Source: an uncultured Desulfurobacterium sp. (GTDB taxonomy: Bacteria > Aquificota > Aquificia > Desulfurobacteriales > Desulfurobacteriaceae). Taken from it: DNA of 8,737 nucleotides. The position numbers and the translations under genes are program-made. Each line of letters begins with the position of its first letter. Position 1 is the first letter of the stretch. The DNA lies in the NCBI GenBank assembly GCA_913055135.1, contig CAJXJV010000046.1, forward strand, positions 1-8,737. The letters run 5' to 3'. This document shows positions 6,260 to 8,737 of this stretch, in pieces. The notes under the pieces were generated by a model. That model was not told the DNA's origin. It did no database searches and saw only the letters and a program-made list of their open reading frames with translations.

Positions 6260-8381
6260 AAAAGTCATCTTTTTCGTAGATATTATAAGAAATAAGTTTG
6301 TTTCCCTGCTTTAGATTAATTATTACTCTGCGTCCTTCTGGATCTATCTTTATTGAAGTTCTAAGTAAACTGTCCTCTTTCACTTTCGGAATCTTGTATG
6401 TGTGAACTTTATCTCCAATTCGTACTGTTAGTGAAAGGTTTTTGAAATTCCTGTGAGAGTCATTAATAATAACAAGCTCTCCTTTATCAATGACAACAAG
6501 TATTGGTTGATAAGCCATTTTTACCGCATAATATCCCAACTTTGGTAACTGTTGAAAGTCAACAATGCCCCAGTTTATTGAAGGCCAACACTCTCTAAAA
6601 ACAAACTGGAATATGGCAGAAACAGGATTATATCTTTGAAGTCGGAGATGTTCTATGGCGTACTTCAAAAGCTTATACTGATATTTTTGGGAATTTTCTA
6701 TGAATTCTTCTATGTCTTTGCCCTGGGAGATATGAGCTAAGTTGAACGTCTCATGCTTCTGGAAGTTATGGTATTCCCAGACTTCCCAGTCTTTGTCGTT
6801 TTTTGGAAAGATATTTTCTGCTGGAATTATTTTGAGTAGGGAATAAATATTCGGTAGGGACTGAGCTCCAAACTCTGAAATCAAAGGGCTTTCCATCTTT
6901 TTCTGGAACTCATTTTTATAGTCGCCAAAGTACCATCCAGCCCAGAAGTGCTCTTTATCTAAGGAAGCTTTTTTCACGTATCTTGTTTTGTCAAGAGAAC
7001 GCACTTCCTGAAATAGCCGGTTATCAAGATGTATGTTTTGCTTTGGGTTATAGTCTTTGTATTTGTATTTCATCCACCATGCATCCCACGGTGGTTCGTT
7101 GTGAAGCTGCCATACTACAATTGATGGATGGTTGTAAAATTGAAATACCATGTCCTTAGCCTGTCTAACGGCTTCCTTTTCAAACTCGGGTGAATCAATG
7201 TATCCCCACTGAAGAGGAAAATCCTGAACTATTAGCATTCCGTATTCATCTGCTAATTTGTAAAACCTCTGAGGTTCTATGTGGGCATGAACCCTTATAG
7301 CGTTGATATTGGCTTTCTTCATGAGCTCTAAATCAAATATGTATTTGTTATTTGTCATTTCACTCATCCACTGCGAGGAGATGTAGTTCGTTCCCCGCAC
7401 GAAGATTCTTTTGCCGTTTAGATACCACTGCCCTTTATCGTCAACAAAGAAACTTCTGATGCCAAACGTTTCTTCTTTCCTGTAGAACAAGTTATCCTTT
7501 TCTTTTAAGGTAAGGATTAGCTTGTATAGATAAGGGAAACCATAATCCCATGTACTCCACAGTTTTGGATTCTTTATTCTTATGTCAAAACTTACATGGT
7601 TACGGCCGGGTTTCAGGGTAACTTTTTTCTTTCCTTCAAGGATAAAATCTGAAGTAAAGTTGTGAGGAACGATTCTGTAGTTTAAAGTTTTTTCAGAAAA
7701 CTCAGAATAGGAAATTATGTCAAGGGAAATGTTTATAACGGCTTCTTTACCAACCTTTACAGGGCTTATGAGAAGATTATCAATGTAATAGTTCCCTATT
7801 TCTTCAATATAAACATCGTTCCATATACCACCTGTATTGTAGTCCTGCCCCCTTGGAGACCATGCTCCTCCGGGTCTCATGTCATGGTGATTAAGGATCC
7901 CTTTTATAAGGGTTTTTCTTAGACTCCAATTTTCCCCTAAAGGTTCAAAGGGACTATCTACTTTTACTCCCAAGGTATTTTCTCCTGAAGAAAGGTAGTT
8001 CGTTACGTCGAAACAGAACTTCTGAAAATACCCTGTGTGTTTCCCAACATAGTTATTGTTCAGGAAAACCTCTGCCTTATAGTCCACACCTTTAAAACAG
8101 AGAAGGTAGTGGGATTCAGGGGATGGAGAGAAATCGAAGTTCTTTTCGAACCATGCTATACCTGAATGATTGAGCTTTCCATAAAAGAACCAGATAGAAG
8201 GTACTTTTACTTCCTTTTCCTCATTTGATTGAATTTCTTCAAGTCCGTTGTGAACTATTTTAAAGTGCCAGACTCCGTTTAAAGAGTAAATACGGGGATA
8301 GTAAGAACTGTCTGCCTTTGCACTATAAGATGAAAGGATTAACGCTACACACAGGAAAAAGAAAAGATTTTTTATATTCAT
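6258..8381 (-). CDS. Secreted glycoside hydrolase family 2 (beta-mannosidase/exo-glycosidase-like)
   Basis: This 707-residue protein is probably an exported retaining exo-beta-glycosidase. Residues 1-23 form a Sec signal peptide (hydrophobic stretch 6-18, likely cleavage after AKA). The GH2 order follows: a jelly-roll sugar-binding domain (about 30-195, with a NTGGIWNDVYIEE signature at 182-194), an Ig-like domain (about 200-310), a TIM barrel (about 311-625) and a short C-terminal beta domain. The acid/base is Glu429 in WQLHNEP and the nucleophile is Glu503 in ISEFG, 74 residues apart, as is usual for GH2. The blocks QDFP (386-389) and CWPSINWGIVDF (598-609) resemble the beta-mannosidase/exo-glucosaminidase branch more than LacZ. 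The substrate cannot be fixed from sequence. Its place between the regulator and the synthase suggests that it trims the glycan made by the next gene, in the periplasm or outside. There is no lipobox. The start is supported by a good Shine-Dalgarno. Confidence 0.92.
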   Translation of the reverse strand: MNIKNLFFFLCVALILSSYSAKADSSYYPRIYSLNGVWHFKIVHNGLEEIQSNEEKEVKVPSIWFFYGKLNHSGIAWFEKNFDFSPSPESHYLLCFKGVDYKAEVFLNNNYVGKHTGYFQKFCFDVTNYLSSGENTLGVKVDSPFEPLGENWSLRKTLIKGILNHHDMRPGGAWSPRGQDYNTGGIWNDVYIEEIGNYYIDNLLISPVKVGKEAVINISLDIISYSEFSEKTLNYRIVPHNFTSDFILEGKKKVTLKPGRNHVSFDIRIKNPKLWSTWDYGFPYLYKLILTLKEKDNLFYRKEETFGIRSFFVDDKGQWYLNGKRIFVRGTNYISSQWMSEMTNNKYIFDLELMKKANINAIRVHAHIEPQRFYKLADEYGMLIVQDFPLQWGYIDSPEFEKEAVRQAKDMVFQFYNHPSIVVWQLHNEPPWDAWWMKYKYKDYNPKQNIHLDNRLFQEVRSLDKTRYVKKASLDKEHFWAGWYFGDYKNEFQKKMESPLISEFGAQSLPNIYSLLKIIPAENIFPKNDKDWEVWEYHNFQKHETFNLAHISQGKDIEEFIENSQKYQYKLLKYAIEHLRLQRYNPVSAIFQFVFRECWPSINWGIVDFQQLPKLGYYAVKMAYQPILVVIDKGELVIINDSHRNFKNLSLTVRIGDKVHTYKIPKVKEDSLLRTSIKIDPEGRRVIINLKQGNKLISYNIYEKDDF

Positions 8382-8387
8382 ACTTCG

Positions 8388-8392
8388 CTCCT
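8388..8392 (-). promoter_or_regulatory. Shine-Dalgarno of the GH2 gene
   Basis: AGGAG stands 6 nt before the ATG at 8381, inside the 12-nt gap after the anti-sigma gene. It supports that start and leaves no room for a separate promoter in the gap. Confidence 0.8.
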
Positions 8393-8393
8393 G

Positions 8394-8737
8394 CTATTCT
8401 CCTCTAATTTTCTTTGCCATAACAAATACATTTTCTCCATTTTGCGAATAGTAATTAACTTCATCCATGAAATTTATTATGATTAGAAGCCCTCTTCCTC
8501 CTTCGGAGAGACTTGGTAGTTCAGGTTCAGGTGAGTGTAAAAACTTTAAATCCATAGGTATTCCTTGATCGTAAAACATAAAGAGCAATTTTTTTCTTCC
8601 TTTATCATCCTCCTCCACTCTTATTACCAACTTTACCTTATGTCCTGGTTCTCCCCTATAGGCGTGTTCAATAACATTTGCGCAAGCTTCTACTACGCAG
8701 AGCTCTATCCTGTAAGCCTGTAGCTTGTTTAAACCTA
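8394..8737 (-). CDS. Anti-sigma factor / serine kinase, RsbW-SpoIIAB type (5' end beyond window)
   Basis: The frame is open to the right edge of the window, so the gene's start is missing; 113 residues plus the stop are visible. A TTG at 8630 lies inside the conserved fold and is not the start. The visible part carries the GHKL ATPase signatures. The N box is seen as EACANVIEHAY (with Glu and the Mg-binding Asn), the G1 box as YDQGIPMD, and the G2 lid as EGGRGLLIIINFMDEV. The GGRGL...MDEV form is typical of RsbW/SpoIIAB anti-sigma kinases rather than sensor histidine kinases. Such proteins bind a sigma factor or another partner and phosphorylate a STAS anti-anti-sigma protein in the cytoplasm. 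The stop is 12 nt from the GH2 gene start, so the two are probably co-transcribed. The target partner is not visible; a STAS protein or PP2C phosphatase could lie upstream. Confidence 0.9.
   Translation of the reverse strand, partial: GLNKLQAYRIELCVVEACANVIEHAYRGEPGHKVKLVIRVEEDDKGRKKLLFMFYDQGIPMDLKFLHSPEPELPSLSEGGRGLLIIINFMDEVNYYSQNGENVFVMAKKIRGE

Noticed and set aside
8394..8630. A complete 78-residue gene starting at TTG 8630
   Set aside because: The same frame continues upstream to the window edge and encodes the N box of the GHKL fold, so the TTG is internal.

Overview
The whole window is coding on the minus strand. It holds one tightly packed, co-directional gene cluster, read from the right edge (8737) to the left edge (1). 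Gaps between genes are 12 nt or less, or the genes overlap, so no internal promoter is likely and the genes probably form one operon. The left 106 bases are the only part without a firmly called gene. No tRNA, rRNA, CRISPR array, insertion sequence or clear terminator was seen.

Organism: the DNA is AT-rich, Arg codons are mainly AGA/AGG, and the proteins are rich in Lys, Glu, Ile and Tyr. There are Sec signal peptides and a SPOR (peptidoglycan-binding) domain. This suggests a thermophilic diderm bacterium, for example a member of Aquificota such as Desulfurobacteriaceae. This is a composition-based guess, not an identification.

Layout in transcription order: (1) the 3' part of an RsbW/SpoIIAB-type anti-sigma factor with a GHKL ATPase fold (8737-8394); (2) a secreted glycoside hydrolase family 2 enzyme with both catalytic glutamates, most like the beta-mannosidase/exo-glycosidase branch (8381-6258); (3) a membrane processive family 2 glycosyltransferase like BcsA, with an FxVTxK gating loop but no PilZ domain and a variant QQFKY motif (6247-4487); (4) a membrane-anchored DUF3131 protein (4497-3163); (5) a large exported protein made of two SPOR-DUF3131 units (start probably 3151, end 107), in which the second DUF3131 copy has lost several residues shared by the other two copies. 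At its 3' end, an A9 run contains the heptamer A-AAA-AAG directly before the stop codon. An open -1 frame runs from there to the window edge and may be a new gene or a frameshifted extension.

How the genes may work together (inference): the glycosyltransferase would make and extrude a beta-glycan. The periplasmic DUF3131 proteins, one tethered to the inner membrane and one directed to peptidoglycan by SPOR, would bind or process it, and the GH2 enzyme would trim it from an end. The anti-sigma kinase suggests partner-switching control. None of the usual cellulose partners (BcsB, BcsC, BcsZ) is present here, so this may be an undescribed exopolysaccharide or envelope-glycan system with DUF3131 proteins as its accessory parts.
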